64,000 nucleotides of DNA from Bostrychus sinensis (lineage: Eukaryota > Chordata > Actinopteri > Gobiiformes > Eleotridae): contig CM036239.1 of NCBI GenBank assembly GCA_020698575.1, positions 11,846,763 to 11,910,762 on the forward strand, read 5' to 3'. This document shows positions 47,301 through 60,045 of the stretch, one piece after another. The notes under the pieces were generated by a model. It did not search any database. It was not told the origin of the DNA and saw nothing but the letters and a program-made list of their open reading frames with translations. The position numbers and the translations under genes are program-made. How positions within the stretch are numbered: position 1 is the stretch's first letter; every line of letters begins with the position of its first letter.

Positions 47301-48344
47301 AAACATCCGACAGAGACTGAGTCAAGGTCACCAGAACCCTCTGCTTACTGGTCCAAACTGGCAACTCTGGGTCCAACCGCAAACATTTCTGAGAGACAGA
47401 GACAGGAAAACACACATAGATGGACAGAGGGGATAAACACAGATAGACCCACACATGTGTCCGTCCTACTTTGGCAGTCATGCTTTTTATATTGTCCCAG
47501 GTTATACTGCATGTAGGGACTGTGCGCACCAGAGTTATGTGGACACTTACACTGTTTCAGAGTTATTTTAAACAGCCATTTTAATTTTAATTTCATTTTA
47601 ATATTGGATTGCACAATTTCCATTTGTGTAGCTCCTGATGCCACTCATTTACAAATTATTTTACAAAGATAGAATGAGAAGTATATACATAATATACAGT
47701 GGTACAAGAATATATTGCACACAAACTTTGCACATGCTGTACATAGTTTATATTTGTTATATTTCTAGTGTAAGTCTGCATAGCTAAATATAGTCTTATT
47801 CTATCGTTTATATAGCGCCTTTCTACATTATTATTTATCTTGTGTATACTATATTATATTATTACATTTACTATAGACAGGAAAGAAATAATTTCATTTG
47901 CACACCTGGGAAATATGTTTCCTTACTGTGCAATATGACAAAAGATGCTTTGAATCTTAAATCCCTTAAATCGTTCAATGAGAAATCTATGTTTAAACTG
48001 ATTTGAGATGGGTAGGGGTATGGGTAATTTGTCTCACAGATATTTGTTCAGTGATAATTTAGCCTAATGTGTGTGACCAATACACATCTGGTCTAAATCT
48101 TAGATAAAGACAGTACTTGTAAAAACAGTGCCCATAAGCTCTGTACAGTACAGTGTCTGTAGAGGACGCATGTTACCGTCTGCTGCAGGTCCGGGATGCC
48201 AATGCGAACGACAATGCTGTTTCCAGAGGGGCTGTCCTCCCCGTCGTCATCCCTGGCAACAGCAGAGCCTGTTGGGTTGCCGTTAGTAACCGCCTGTTGC
48301 CGAGGCCGATCATGTTTGGTGTCAGCAGCCGGACTCAGAGGCAT
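36241..48344 (-). CDS. shank3: SHANK3 postsynaptic scaffold protein
   Basis: Master scaffold of the excitatory postsynaptic density (family knowledge). 25 coding exons on the minus strand: 48177-48344, 47185-47388, 46966-47037, 46725-46833, 46496-46647, 45801-45930, 45639-45676, 45406-45522, 45124-45201, 44956-45022, 44639-44858, 44380-44555, 43763-43876, 43518-43593, 43214-43296, 42931-43055, 42699-42831, 42021-42101, 41824-41841, 40870-41000, 40693-40786, 39894-40502, 38889-39167, 37492-38782, 36241-36835. Phases join; 5160 nt, 1719 aa. Approximate domains: SPN 45-145 (VVRIGIPDLQQT), ankyrin repeats 148-380, SH3 478-540 (GEGGFWEGTVKGRTGWFPAD), PDZ 580-680 (GFGFVLRGAK), proline-rich 710-1640 with Homer-type PPPGF at 1278-1282, SAM 1654-1719 (DVGDWLES, HLPALTKEDYVELGVTR). 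SAM wording and proximity to tymp favour SHANK3 over SHANK1/2; a/b paralogue not decided. ATG at 48342-48344 follows a TTTCAG acceptor, so a 5' UTR exon lies upstream. Confidence 0.96.
39263..39841. mobile_element. MITE flanked by TTAA in a shank3 intron
   Basis: Ends AGGGCCTATATTGTGC (39263-39278) and GCATAATATAGCCCCT (39826-39841) are inverted repeats with two differences. TTAA flanks both sides (39259-39262 and 39842-39845), the target of piggyBac-type transposases. 579 bp, no transposase; contains a ~35-bp poly(A) tract (about 39515-39547). Confidence 0.75.
41450..41690. mobile_element. hAT-like MITE, degenerate, in a shank3 intron
   Basis: Left end 'tagaggttgaccgatatggg', right part 'atatatcggttgactgatat' in inverse orientation. 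This is the common fish 'ggtcgaccgatat' element in decayed form. No coding capacity. Confidence 0.5.
44101..44258. mobile_element. MITE with CACTGTAAAA termini, copy 1
   Basis: Starts CACTGTAAAA, ends TTTTTTACAGTG. Shares the interior (gagttggccccaaaacttaa, cctgttgccttgagtttttg) with the copy at 46132-46391. Both lie in shank3 introns. Confidence 0.75.
44262..44323. repeat. (TA)n microsatellite in shank3 SH3 intron
   Basis: About 60 bp of TA dinucleotides between shank3 exons 43763-43876 and 44380-44555, only about 57 bp from the latter. Confidence 0.95.
46132..46391. mobile_element. MITE with CACTG(T)AAAA termini, copy 2
   Basis: Starts CACTGAAAAAA, ends TTTTACAGTG; the interior matches copy 1 at 44101-44258 ('gagtcggccccaaaactaaa', 'cctgttgccttgagtttttg') with extra AT-rich sequence. 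In a shank3 intron. Confidence 0.7.
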
Positions 48345-49539
48345 GTGGCTGAAACATACACACCCACTGTAAACATACTGCAGTCAATCCAGTGCATTGC
48401 CAACAATTATGAAACGTTCTTTTATCAGGCACCAAAAGTCAGTGAGTTATTGTGTTGTACTGAACGACTTTCTATTGTTGTGTCCTACTCTGACCCTCAC
48501 ATGACATCCACTTCTTTTCTGGCTAATAATACCTTGGAGATGTGTCATTACATCCTGTTTTTCACCCTCAGTCAGAAAGTTTTCAAGTTGAACCGCCACT
48601 CCTCTGGATAACAACTGCCAGTATTATTTCACATTGAAAAGGACACTGTATTATGTGTATTGTCAATGCTGGTATTAATCATTGCTGTGTCTAACCAGCA
48701 GCTGATTATCTTTAAATCCAATAACGTGATCATAATACAAGTCAAAACTTAATGACAGCTTGCGTTACAGCTGTGGATAAAAGAGACAGAGTGAGAGGAT
48801 GATGAGTTGTGAGTTGTCATAGAAACTGCAGTAGCAGGGAATCCTGTGCTAACCTCACTGTGTCACTTTGTGTGTGTTAAAAAAAAGATCTACATGCTCA
48901 CTGTTGCCATGGAAACACAGCTGAACAATTTTCGCAGAACCTTTATCAAACTACCACTGTACCTTCTGACTGTACCAGGGTGCTGCTTTACAAATAACTT
49001 ACATATACATACAAATAACTTACTTATGCATATGGCCAAAATGTGTACAACTTATCTGACCTAGAGGGCTAATAACAGGGTTAATGTGATGGCAGCGTGT
49101 TCTGACGTTGAGGGTGTCTCTAATGTTTGGGGAGATCTGTGCTCACAGCAACAGACTGATCTGCACAGTAGAAGCACACAGCTAAAAACACACATATTTT
49201 CAGAACTGCCATATTATTTTTTATACTTGTATTATATTTTCCAGTATCTATTATGAGCCTTGTGAGAAAGACATTTTTATTTTCTTAGCGAGGTGAGGCA
49301 GGTCTAAAACCCCTTTCATGCAAACCTTTTTCCACTAACCAGTCATAGCTGTTCTAAAATATCTATAAAACAACCTTTATCTAATCCTTTTCAAATTCTC
49401 TGTGAAAGCAGTGCAGCACTGGGGCACCGTTATTATGCATGGTGTCAAAAGTATCAATACTAGTGTCACAAATGATCGCAATATATCACAAAACATTATT
49501 TTCCCAAGCCCTAGTATGTTGGTAGTGCCCACTAGTCAT

Positions 49540-50332
49540 ATGGAGCTCAACAGTGCCTGCCTGTGGGGGGGTGCCAAAAGTAAATTTCCCATTCATTATT
49601 AAACTCATAAATTCTTCAAATCTGTTTTTCAAGAAGTTTAAAAGCTCAGTGGGGGCAAATCAGCTATGAGGTAACTCGTGACCATCAAAAAATGATCTGA
49701 AACTTGTAAAAAGGCAAAGCTATTAATATATTTGGCTGATTTTTCAAGTTTAAGATACTTTTTTTTTTTAGTTACCCAATAGCTGATTAGCCCCAGTCAA
49801 GCGTATATACACTATATTACCAAAAGTATTCGCTCACCCACCCAAATAAGTGAATTCAGGTGTTCCAAACACTTCACAGATGAATAAAATCAAGCACCTA
49901 GGCTGCAGCTTTGTGGAAGACTTTGTTTTGTCGATGGCCACTTCCTGTTCCAACATCAGCATCAGTGCACAAAGCATGGTCCATAAAGACATGGATGAGC
50001 GAGTTTGGTGTGAAAGAACTTGACTGGCCTGCACAGAGTCCTGACCTCAACCCAAAATAACACCTTTGGGATGAATTAGAGCAAAGACTGTGAGCCAGGA
50101 CTTCTCGTCCAACATCAGTGTCTGACCTCACAAATGCTCTTCTGGAAGAATGGTCAAAAATTCCCATAAACACTAAATATGGCCAACGTCATATTAAGTT
50201 CATATGTGTGTAAAGGCAGGTGAGCAAATACTTTTGGCAATATAGTGTACATATTTCTCAAATGTCTATTGGAAAAATGAATGGGAAATTTACTTCAGGC
50301 ACCAGAGGGGGCTGGGCAGTGTTGAGCTCCAT
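49540..50332. repeat. Inverted repeat arms enclosing a Tc1 derivative
   Basis: Arm 49540-49597 (atggagctcaacagtgcctg ... aaatttcccattcatt) and arm 50276-50332 (aatgaatgggaaattt ... cagtgttgagctccat) are reverse complements. Outside them a direct repeat links about 49408-49455 and 50716-50765 (gcagtgcagcac, ttattatgcat). Upstream of shank3 exon 1. Confidence 0.7.
49810..50247 (+). mobile_element. Deletion derivative of a Tc1-like transposon
   Basis: Ends CACTATATTACCAAAAGTAT and its inverse 'atacttttggcaatatagtg', flanked by TA at 49808-49809 and 50248-50249 (TA target duplication). The interior keeps a decayed transposase end: LDWPAQSPDLNP, a stop, then LWDELEQR, read on + around 50008-50080. 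438 bp, non-autonomous. Confidence 0.85.
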
Positions 50333-51084
50333 TGTGATTCCAGCTATGCCACTTTCATTTCAATACTAATGCCAAAGCTGGTACTGACGATACAGATTAT
50401 AATTCCAGCCCCTAAAGTCTAAAACACTGTTTTCTTCTTGTCTATATTAATTGAGGTTTTGTGAATTATAAAAGGTTATATGCATATTACAGCTACGTTA
50501 TGCCATTGGAGCAGCAGAACACTTTCAGATGGTATTGATACCAGAATGAAACCTGCCGGTAAGTATCGATTCGCATATAACTAATTTAGATTTAGATATA
50601 AATAAACAAGAAACCACAACAGAACTGACAGTATGACAGTATTTGGCCGATGTGCAGTGCTGCCCTCTACAGTCCTGGCAGATTTCTTCACCCCATGTTC
50701 ATGTTTGACTGTGACAGCAGTGCAGCACCATAACACCATTATTATGCATAACATCACAACAGTAAATATCCAATTGATTGTAAGTAGTTAGATTATAGTA
50801 GTAAAAACAAGTTGATTCCGATCAAGGACCAGACTAAGAGAGCAAGAGACTGTCCAGGTGTGGTGTAGTGAAGATTGTATGTATTGTCAAAGTGTGTTAA
50901 AAGACTTTATATGTGGAAAATATATAACATGAAATAATAATAATATAAAAAGCCTGCATAACTAAGCAAATCTATCTGAAACTAGTAAAGAAATAGCTGA
51001 CATATAGGTACTGAATGTGTTTTGTTTTTTTAATTCAGATTTTTTGGACCATTTTTAGGCTTTATTATTTACAGTGCGGAGTAG

Positions 51085-51320
51085 AGACAGGAAATCACAG
51101 GGGAGAGAGCACTTTCGCCTCACAGCAAGAAGGTCCTGGGTTCGATTCCCGGACCGTGTGGAGCCTTTCTGTGTGGAGTTTGCATGTTCTCCCCGTGTCT
51201 GGGTGGGTTTCCTCCGGGTGCTCCGGTTTCCCCCATCAACCTCAAAAACATGCACAATAGGCTAAAACCTCCAGCAGCCCACTGCTCCTGACAGGTGGCC
51301 CCATCAATAAAGTATACCTT
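51085..51320 (+). mobile_element. SINE-like repeat, copy B
   Basis: 'cacagcaagaaggtcctggg', 'ttcgattcccgg' (B-box like), 'ctttctgtgtggagtttgca', 'tctccccgtgtctgggtggg', 'gctccggtttccccc' and 'aaaaacatgcacaataggct'. Better preserved than copy A at 16505-16745. Lies in the presumed 5' intron of shank3. Confidence 0.75.
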
Positions 51321-53524
51321 ACCTACCGTATGTCTAATGCTTGACTAAAATCTGAAAAGGTTGTGGTGAAGCATATTCTTTGAGGAAGGATTGTGTTGGG
51401 GAAAATGTTAGATGCATTATTAGAAAAGGGGGAAGAATTTGTATATGGCAATATATCATTCATTCTTTCATTTTAATTTCATTTAGATAAAATAATACAA
51501 TGCATTAGCTATGAATTAAAGCTAGTTCTTTTTGCTAATTTACCTAACTAAATTAATTTAATAGCGTGATATTTAATGTTAATGCCAGAAGGAATTTTCA
51601 TAATAATTTGTCTGGTTTGTAAATGTCAAAGATTTGAAGAAATTACACACTCATCCATTCTTATTTACTTACTTGTCTATGGATACGTCATATTCAGACT
51701 CCCACAGCACTGGGGTGAGGTGTATGAAATGTTTTTTAATTGACTCAATGTGTATTTCCAAAAAGGTATTCACTATATATCAAGAGTAAGGATCTCCAGT
51801 CCATCTGGGTAAAAAACTCTGGCAGGTCATTCCTGGATTACAATATGTGACTGCATTCATGCTTACAAAGGTGACTCAGCTTTGGTTGGACAAACAACAC
51901 ATGCTTTGTGCAATCTGGTCCAAACTGTCCTTTCAGTTTTTTATGTAATATCATTCAGAGTGTTACTGTGTGGTTGAGTGAAATCAAAATTTCACACTGT
52001 TTAACCAACTAGCAATAGTAAGTGAGTTCACTAACTGGACCTGAACAGCCGCGATTTGTTGTTTGTGTTATGTGTAATTTTTAAAATAAACACTTTTTAA
52101 ATCTAGTCTTTTCGAGTTCATTGAGAGATTAACCTTCAGAATAAAGCCAAAGACAAAAATCAAACCATCTGTTCAAATAGGATGGGGTGTTGTGTTGTGT
52201 ACAGACACAGGAACACAGGAGTCACCAAGTTTACAGACAATTACAGATTTGAAGGCTAATCCCTAAAGCAGCTCTTTGCTGGAACAGGATTGAATGTACC
52301 TTTGCTATAACAGCCACTGAAACCTGATTTTTCATCTCTAAAATCAACCAAAATGTAACCACAGTAAACTTTCAGGCAGATTGCACCAAACAGTTAAAGA
52401 CACAAAGTTTCCTCTGAACAGAAAAAACTGCCATGTGATAGAAAAAATGAATATATTTATAAATATGGTCCAGACAGAATCCTCCCACGTTGCATATTTA
52501 GTGATGTTACATTGTCATTATAGTTGTCACTCACTCATCCTTATGTGTCATGTAACCCATAATAACTGCTGATGACTTAAAACATATCAACCAAGTAAAA
52601 CAGACTTATACAAATGTATTACCAATAGTGTAAGGACAGAAGTCCTCTTTCTTATTAGCTTTTTCATTTTTGGTAAATGCCAGTTTCGCACATCTCAGAG
52701 CATCTCTGCTCTTAGTAATCACACCTCATTTAGTCAGAGAAATGCCTCATCTCCTGTCTGATAATGTCTGATGCATGTAAAATGGCTCTTCAGTTAATTT
52801 TTCAATGTGAGCAGGAGCTTTTGTGTTGCTCCCTGCCGTTGTTTTCTCTGCAGAGTGCTTTGTTATGTAATGTCTCTATAGGTTAGTATTCAAGTGATTG
52901 GTTCAGGACACCCAGCTTTCTGATGGAAGCTACGCATTACTGCGCTCATTCTTCTTTAATACTCGGCCTACTACTCAGTCTAGTTCTGTCTCCCTCAAGA
53001 AATAATTCAGTCAACTTGTAAGAATTTCCTGTTTTTGTCCTAAACAGAGTCCCCATCCTCTTTAACTAAGCACTGACTTTTGTTCCTATATACCAAGGTC
53101 AATATGAGAAGTTGATCTCAGGACATTTGTGTTTATGGCATTTGATTGCTGAAATTAAAAAAAAAATCTACTACTACTACTACTCTTTTTATGTCACTGT
53201 GTGTCATTTGAACTGTTTCACTCTAAATGTTAGTAGTTTCAGTGTAAAAAAAATTATATTTGTCTAAAAAAAAGCCACAGCTTTTGCCTGAGTCTTGTTG
53301 CATAATGAACACTTAATGTTCCTTGATTGTGAGAAGACTGGCTGTGTTACCAGCTGACAATAATCGCACTAATCTGTCAGTTGTCAGAAAGGAAAATCAC
53401 ATCATGAAGTGTTATTCCTGGTCTGTGCTGCTTTGAGAGAGCAGCAAGATAAAGTAAAGCATGGTTGCTTCTAGACTGATATAGTTAATATAATAACAGA
53501 TAATAAAAGCGTATAAACACTTAC

Positions 53525-53878
53525 CTATTGTCAGCAGTCCCATTAAACTTTTCCAACTGGTTTCTGTTTATCTTGTATGGTTCGTTGTGGTGTTTAGTTG
53601 GCCTTTTGGTGCAATTTTGGCTCAGATCTGGGTTCAAACTTTGGTCTCAGCACAGGGAGGAAGTCTGGATCTTCAGAGAGGAGCTGAACACAGGTTTCTT
53701 TTAGATCTTTGTAGTCCGGAGGTGGAGTAGACGTAGCAGCCAAACAAGTATTGTGAGGTGAGGGTGCCTTAGGAAGAGAGGTTTGTCTGAGATCTTGATT
53801 CTGTTGTAGCCCTGTAGTCAACTGAGGGGTCTCGGAGTTTGAGAATGTATTGTGGAAACTGCCCTGCCCATCCTGTAG
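53525..53878 (-). other. Possible upstream (5' UTR) exon of shank3
   Basis: On the minus strand a strong acceptor (cctttctacag, ending 53879) and a consensus donor (AATAG followed by GTAAGTG, from 53524) bound 354 nt. The exon has one open frame of about 95 codons (GQGSFHNTFSNSETPQ ... PKFEPRSEPKLHQKAN) ending in TAA before the donor, and no ATG in that frame inside the exon. It could be a non-coding shank3 leader exon or an exon of an unrecognised gene. I do not recognise the peptide. Confidence 0.35.
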
Positions 53879-53919
53879 AAAGGGAGGAAGAGCGAGAGGA
53901 AGATGGTAGGTGGGAGTCA

Positions 53920-56436
53920 CAGGAGAAGGAGGCCAGGATGTAAAAGAAGAGAAGATGAGGAGAAGAGGACAAATCTCAAGTGAATTTGGTGCAGAGATGA
54001 CAAATCATGGTCCTTGCTGTAAAATCCCAGAAATAGGTCAAACACAGTTATGAGACGTCTAGACACCATTTTCCCATTTTCTTTTTTTTAAAAAAAGATA
54101 AAAAGAAAGCTAACAAATCAGACAATGTAAAATCAGGTTCAGACAAGGACAACAGAGAGGATTATGAAGTCTGATTAACAGATACAAATCAGTTAACTGT
54201 GAAGCCTTTGACTCACTATGCAGTACTGAGTTATGTTTACATACATATTAGTAAACTATTATTTTACTACCATACCACATTCACTGTGCTTTAAGTTCAG
54301 CTCATCTTTCAGTTATTCTAGAGATAGCCTACAATATATAAATGAAAACTCCCTTTCTTTTAGGGGCTGTCAGAGTAAATCATAAGCACGCGTAATTTAG
54401 CATAGTTCCTTATGATGCCCTTCCTGTCACAAAATAGAACAATTGACTTGAATAAAGTAATATAGCAAAGATAACATATTGATATAGAAATATTAGTGTG
54501 CCTGTAATTTTATATGTTCCACAAAATCTGCTCAATAACAAACCTGGTCAATAAATTGCTTCTTTACACTTTACTATAAAAAATAATATAGTGCTCTTAT
54601 CTGACTATTCAATATGTGTTTACATTTTTTATAAAGGTAAAGGAAATATACTATTATATGTTAATATATAATAGGGTAAGCTACACAACAGTGGAATAAA
54701 GAGGTCGACAAACAGCTTTACATAATTTTGGTTATATAAGTGCCTACAAAATATGTGCAAAATACATTTTACACAGGATTGTGTTTAGTCATTACTGTAG
54801 CTATGCCTTGGGACCAGGGACTGGTTGGTTAATTTGATTGCTCATTTTTTGATTTTCATATTGTTGTGTAAGTAAATGTTTCAATTGGCAGACTGCTACT
54901 GCTGTTGTTATGCTACTGATGAATACAGCCATATTGTATTATGTTAATAACCAACTGGTAAACTTTGTTGGGCCTATTATTCACTAGTAATCAGCATACT
55001 GATAGCCAGATGGTAGCCTGCTAATAGAGCATGGTATTTAGGTGGTGTGTGTGGGTATAAGGACCCAAAATGTTTCCATAGTAACTGCTTGTAGGACATA
55101 TTGAACCCATAATGATTTTTTTTTTCATAGAGTAAAACCTCCTACTTCCTGGAGCTCACACTTCCTGTTTCCTGTCTAGGTTGCCAAGGAAATAGATGTT
55201 TGGCAGGAAAAATCAGAGAAGCTGGACAGTACTGATAACACAAACACAATGGAGACACAAATACACATTGAACACAACAGGTCTGGTGCATGGTGCATGT
55301 CTTTAATCAGAAGTTAACAGAGTTTAGTTAATAGAACATCTAACATCACGTCTATGAGAGCTGCCTACCATTTACGATGGGACTACACATCCACAAGTCA
55401 TTAAATTAAATTATTTCTTGCAGAGATTAATTTAAGGAAAAATCACCAATACATTTATGTCATGTTTGCCATTAAAATAACTTGAAAGGTAATATAAGTT
55501 TCTTGATTGTTTTCAGTTTTAGATGAAAGTGCAATAACAGGAAATTAAAACAGAATCATGGCAAATGGCCCAAAAACACAAGATACAGCAGGTTCTCCAA
55601 CAGTGATCAGAGGACCAGTCACACCAAGGCAAACTAGCAACAGAAGTAATGATCAGTGAAAATGAAGAGCATTTCAGATGTTTTTAAACAAGATACTTTT
55701 ATACAGAGCTATTCACATCACAATTTTTACAATCAGCCTTTATCCAGACAGATCTGTCATGTCAAAATATAATAACATTTTATCTGCTTGGTCTGGTAAA
55801 AGTGTGCGATGAGTATGGCGTTTGGTTGATGGGATTTTATCATATTTTGTGGGCACATACAATTCATATACATTTGGTTTATTTACTTGGGAGAATCGAA
55901 GCCAGCTTATGTGCTAATTCTGGATGTAAAAGGGGTCCCTCTGGACCTGTTAAAATTTTCAGGACTATCTTTTAGGATGCTGCAATACAGTTGCTTTCAT
56001 CTTACATCTGTACAGCCCATCTTTACATGTTATTAGCACTGCATAATACTGATACGTCAGATCAGATCACCACAGATAGATTTGACTATGAGGTCTAAAG
56101 AGAATGGATGTAGTATGTGTGTCCTGATAATGTAGCTCCCTTGGCCATTACCATGGAAACCAATGGCAGGAGCTGTTCTCGGACACACTCACATTTTATC
56201 TTGTCAAGTTTCTCACATCACTGAGAATCAAAAATCTGAGACAAATGTGTGTATAATGGAATGCTAATGAGATCTAAACAACATTCAACTACCTTAAAAA
56301 TCAGACAACTTAGAATTAAGGTGACAATCAAATTCCATATCCACTTCCTGTTTTAAAGTGGTCTTTTTTTGCAGGAGGCTAGATTATCACTTCAGATAGA
56401 AAGTCTGAGACTACAGCCTACACACTTACATAACAC

Positions 56437-56479
<43 letters not shown>

Positions 56480-58720
56480 ATGGTAAAGTGCTGCTAGCGG
56501 GAAACTGAAACAGGAAATAACGCCAACCCAGGGAGAGGAAGGAAAAGCAGGAGGGGGCAGAGAAGGAAGAGAGGTAAAGATGGAGAGGAAACAAATTATT
56601 AGAAAAAGAAAATGCCAGTAATAGTTTTTAGAGGCAAGACGTGTTAGTGGTGCAAGGGGCAAGGAAAAGGAGGTGAACAAACAGAAACAGACTAAAGAGG
56701 AATGAGAAATAGCAGCAATGTTAAGCAAAGTAATAAAGTTACTAATGGCCAAATCAAGACAAGTACATGCATGCAAAGCCTTACACGTTTAAAACACACA
56801 CACACAACACACAAACCTGCAAAGAGAGGGACTCACCCAGAAGATCAGCAACTCCCCTCCATTATAAGGCGAAGGAAAAGATGACTGACTAAAAGAAGAA
56901 AGAGAGGGGGTGAAAGAGGAGAAATGACTTGATGGAGATGGGGAGAAGAAACAGAAGAGGTGTATCTGCAGACAGAGGGGAATGAGCGACAGAAGAGAGG
57001 CAGGATGAGTGGAAGGCTGGTTGGTTCAGCCCACACACTGTAGCATGACACACTCTTGCTGTGTGTCTGTGTGTGTGCACAACAGAATGCGCACGTAGTC
57101 TCCCACTCCAATGCGTGGGTTAGAAAACACACCTCTCTCTCGATGGCTTTGCGAGAGAGAGGGTAAGCAGCAGCGTGGGAGTGGAGGAGCGGCCCGACAT
57201 CTCCATGGCAACCATGCACTAGCAAAAGTCACTACCATCATCAATGACAGGGTCTAGTGCATGTTGTGCACAGCACCCTGTTTTACAGAGATCATGTGCA
57301 ATTTCAGAGCTGTACTATAGACCACATTATAAAAATCACAGAAACTAATGTAACTAATCAAGAGGAAGTGACACGACGAGGCTGAAGGTGTTTTTACAGG
57401 CTTAAAACATGTCACCTGTCAGCAGTGCACACTGAGAGCTGTTTCATTACTGGAATGGATATTAATATTCATTTAGTCATTTTTCCCACTTATTTATTTT
57501 CATGGGATGCAGTAGGCTGGAACCTATCCTAGCAACTTTGGGCCTGAGGCAGAGCATATCTTGGACAAAATGGATAGTTAAAGGGAGGACTTCACTGTCA
57601 GACAACAATCCACAATTCATTCATTCACGATGGGTAATTAAGCTTCAGCAGTTCACCTCACATATGGATGTGGGAGGACACAGACACACAGAGAACAGCA
57701 GTTGGCCAGGGGTACAAACCCACCATTTCATGGTGAGGAAGGAGCACTTTTGCCATCTTAATCTCATTGATATTTTCTGCAATTTTTTTTTATTTTCAAT
57801 TTCAAGTACTGATATAACTTGAAATTAGGTTTAAGTGTTGTAGTGTTGAGTGTTTGTAGTTCTCTAATTTAGTACAATACAATTTCCATATAACCAAAGA
57901 AACAGACGGGTATATAAAATGGTTTTACTTAACTTTATTATCATTATTCTTATTATTATTACCTTGGTAATAATTACCTAGGTTATGTTTTTCGGCGGTG
58001 CTGGTTTGTCTGTCTGTTAGCAACATAACTCAAAAAGTTATGGACGCATTTTGATGAAATTTCCAGAAAATGTCAGAAATGGAATAAGGAACAAGTGATT
58101 AAATTTTGGGGGTGATCCGGATCACCATCTGGATCTAGGAATATTTTAAAGGATTCTTTATTGGGAGATAGGGCTAATTTTGCCATTAGAGCTTCTAACT
58201 CAACAAATAATGCCCAGAATCATTGGCAAATAATTATGACATGACATCATGGAAGATGTTATAATCTGTCATAGTTTGACCTGGATCATGTTGATATTCT
58301 GGTTCTGGTGATCCAGAAGGTTATAAATATAAGGGGTAGATGAAATTGGATTTTGCACTGCAACAAATGTAGCTACACACTTGCAAATAATGCCAAATTA
58401 AAGGTGAGTTTTTTTTTTCTTTATGGTCACAGATTTGATGTATCTTTAATACTTATTGAGCTAGATCCGGTCCTTTAGGAGTTTTTCTCAGGTGAGTGAC
58501 TCTATGGCTGAGCAGAGGTCTGTGCTCTCCGAGTGCTTCTAGTTTAGATTAGAGTTGTTCTTAAAACAATGGCGCATGTTTACACAGATAGGGCAAAACA
58601 TACAAATACATTTGAGACATTTTGCCTCAGTTTTCCAAAACCTTTTTGGTGCACCTATTATTTTGTCTAAAATTTTATTGTGTTTGGATTCTAGTGAAAA
58701 AAGAAAGAAATGTATTATTT
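53920..58720. other. Intergenic / shank3 upstream region
   Basis: No gene recognised. Contains an (AC)n repeat at 56434-56477, a third (ATTC)-type repeat fragment at 57490-57575, and about 57985-58215 a dispersed animal repeat ('tgtctgtctgttagcaacat', 'atggacgcattttgatgaaa', 'tgatccggatcacc') whose class I did not determine. Confidence 0.5.
57490..57575. repeat. Fish (ATTC)n-tailed repeat, copy 3 (decayed)
   Basis: 'ggctggaacctatcctagca', 'actttgggcctgaggcagag' and 'atcttggacaaaatgg' match the copies at 16295-16410 and 19165-19290. Confidence 0.6.
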
Positions 58721-58732
58721 GTTGTCATCACA

Positions 58733-59743
58733 GACGTGGACAAAATTGTTGGAACCCTTCATAAAACAATGAAAACCCCACTGTTCACTGAAATAACTTA
58801 AAATTGACAAGAATCTAATAAAACTAGCCTAGACCCTTAACTTATTAATAAAGGTAAAAGATCAGGGCTCATAAAAGCCAGTTCAGAATAGTCCATTGTT
58901 TTGTTCTTAACCATTTTTGTGTGTTTTAGATGTGTGTTTTGGACCATTGTCCTGTAAGAAGACCAAAGACCTGCAACTAAAACCAAGCTGTCTGACACTG
59001 ACCAGAACAAGTTGCTTTAATAGTTTTTAGTTTTCATTGTACTGTGCACAGATGCAACATCCTGTGCCACATGCAGCAAAGCAGCCCCAGAACATAACCC
59101 AGCCCCCCCCCCCCCCCCCCCATGCTTCACTCGGGGGATAGTGGTCTTTTTTCTTTGACTAATTTTTGCATCTGACAGAGCTGACATGACGTTTGCCAAA
59201 AATTTCAGTTTTGTCTCATCTGTCCAAATAACATTCTCCCAGAAGATTTGTGGCTTGATAATCTGGAGTTTGGCAAATTTCTGTCTTGATTCACTCTCAA
59301 CAGTTGAACAGTTACCTCCTTGGTCATCTTTCATTCACCCTCCACTTTGACTCCATCAGCTTTCTCTGGTTCATGGTCAGTAAAGTGCACACCTGATACA
59401 AAACAGCACAGTCACCACTTTTCATCCTGTAAAGAGGCAAACTGATCTCAAGACTGAGAAGATCTGTGGGGCTGGGACAAACCACTCTTTAGTTTAACAT
59501 GTCACTGAGGTCAAATTATTTTAAATTGTTTTATTTTGTTTATTGGCATTCCATACTTTTTGTCAAGGCTTTTGTTTTTTTAAACAATTCTGCTGAATCA
59601 CAATTCAAAAGCAATGTCTGATTGACAATAGTTAATTTTTTAATAAATTATGATTTATTATTACTATTATCAGTTTGAAGTTATTTCAGTGAACACTGTG
59701 GGTTTTTCTTTGTTTTATGAAGGGTACCAACTAATTTGGTATG
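58733..59743 (-). mobile_element. Decayed Tc1-like transposon with ~70-bp inverted ends
   Basis: Left end (gacgtggacaaaattgttgg, cccttcataaaacaatgaaa, cactgttcactgaaataact) is mirrored by the right end at about 59675-59743 (agttatttcagtgaacactg, ttttatgaagggtaccaact). A minus-strand transposase remnant at about 59017-59334 reads WENVIWTDETKLKF and VKHGGG; a run of about 19 C at 59103-59121 disrupts it. Not autonomous. Confidence 0.85.
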
Positions 59744-60045
59744 TATTTATATTTTAATTTGATCATATACATCTGTATATGATCAAATACATATTATTAA
59801 AAAGCATTTTTTTTATTATTTTATTAAAAAAAACAAACATACAAAAAAAAAACCTACATACAAAAGATGTATGTTTCTTTTCACAGGTTTGTTACAATAT
59901 AAATGACTAAATACTTAAGACATGGTTTCATTAAATTACTTACACCAAATACAACAATCCAGTTTCCTAAAGTAACTTTTTGTAATCTTTTGTCTTCAAT
60001 GTTTTTTCTACCTAAATTCAAGTGCTATCTGATAATTTGTAATTA

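Noticed and set aside
56845..57244. Two overlapping minus-strand frames of 72-126 residues
   Set aside because: Low-complexity Ser/Leu/Pro content, no homology, no convincing splice partners; possibly GC-richer leader DNA.
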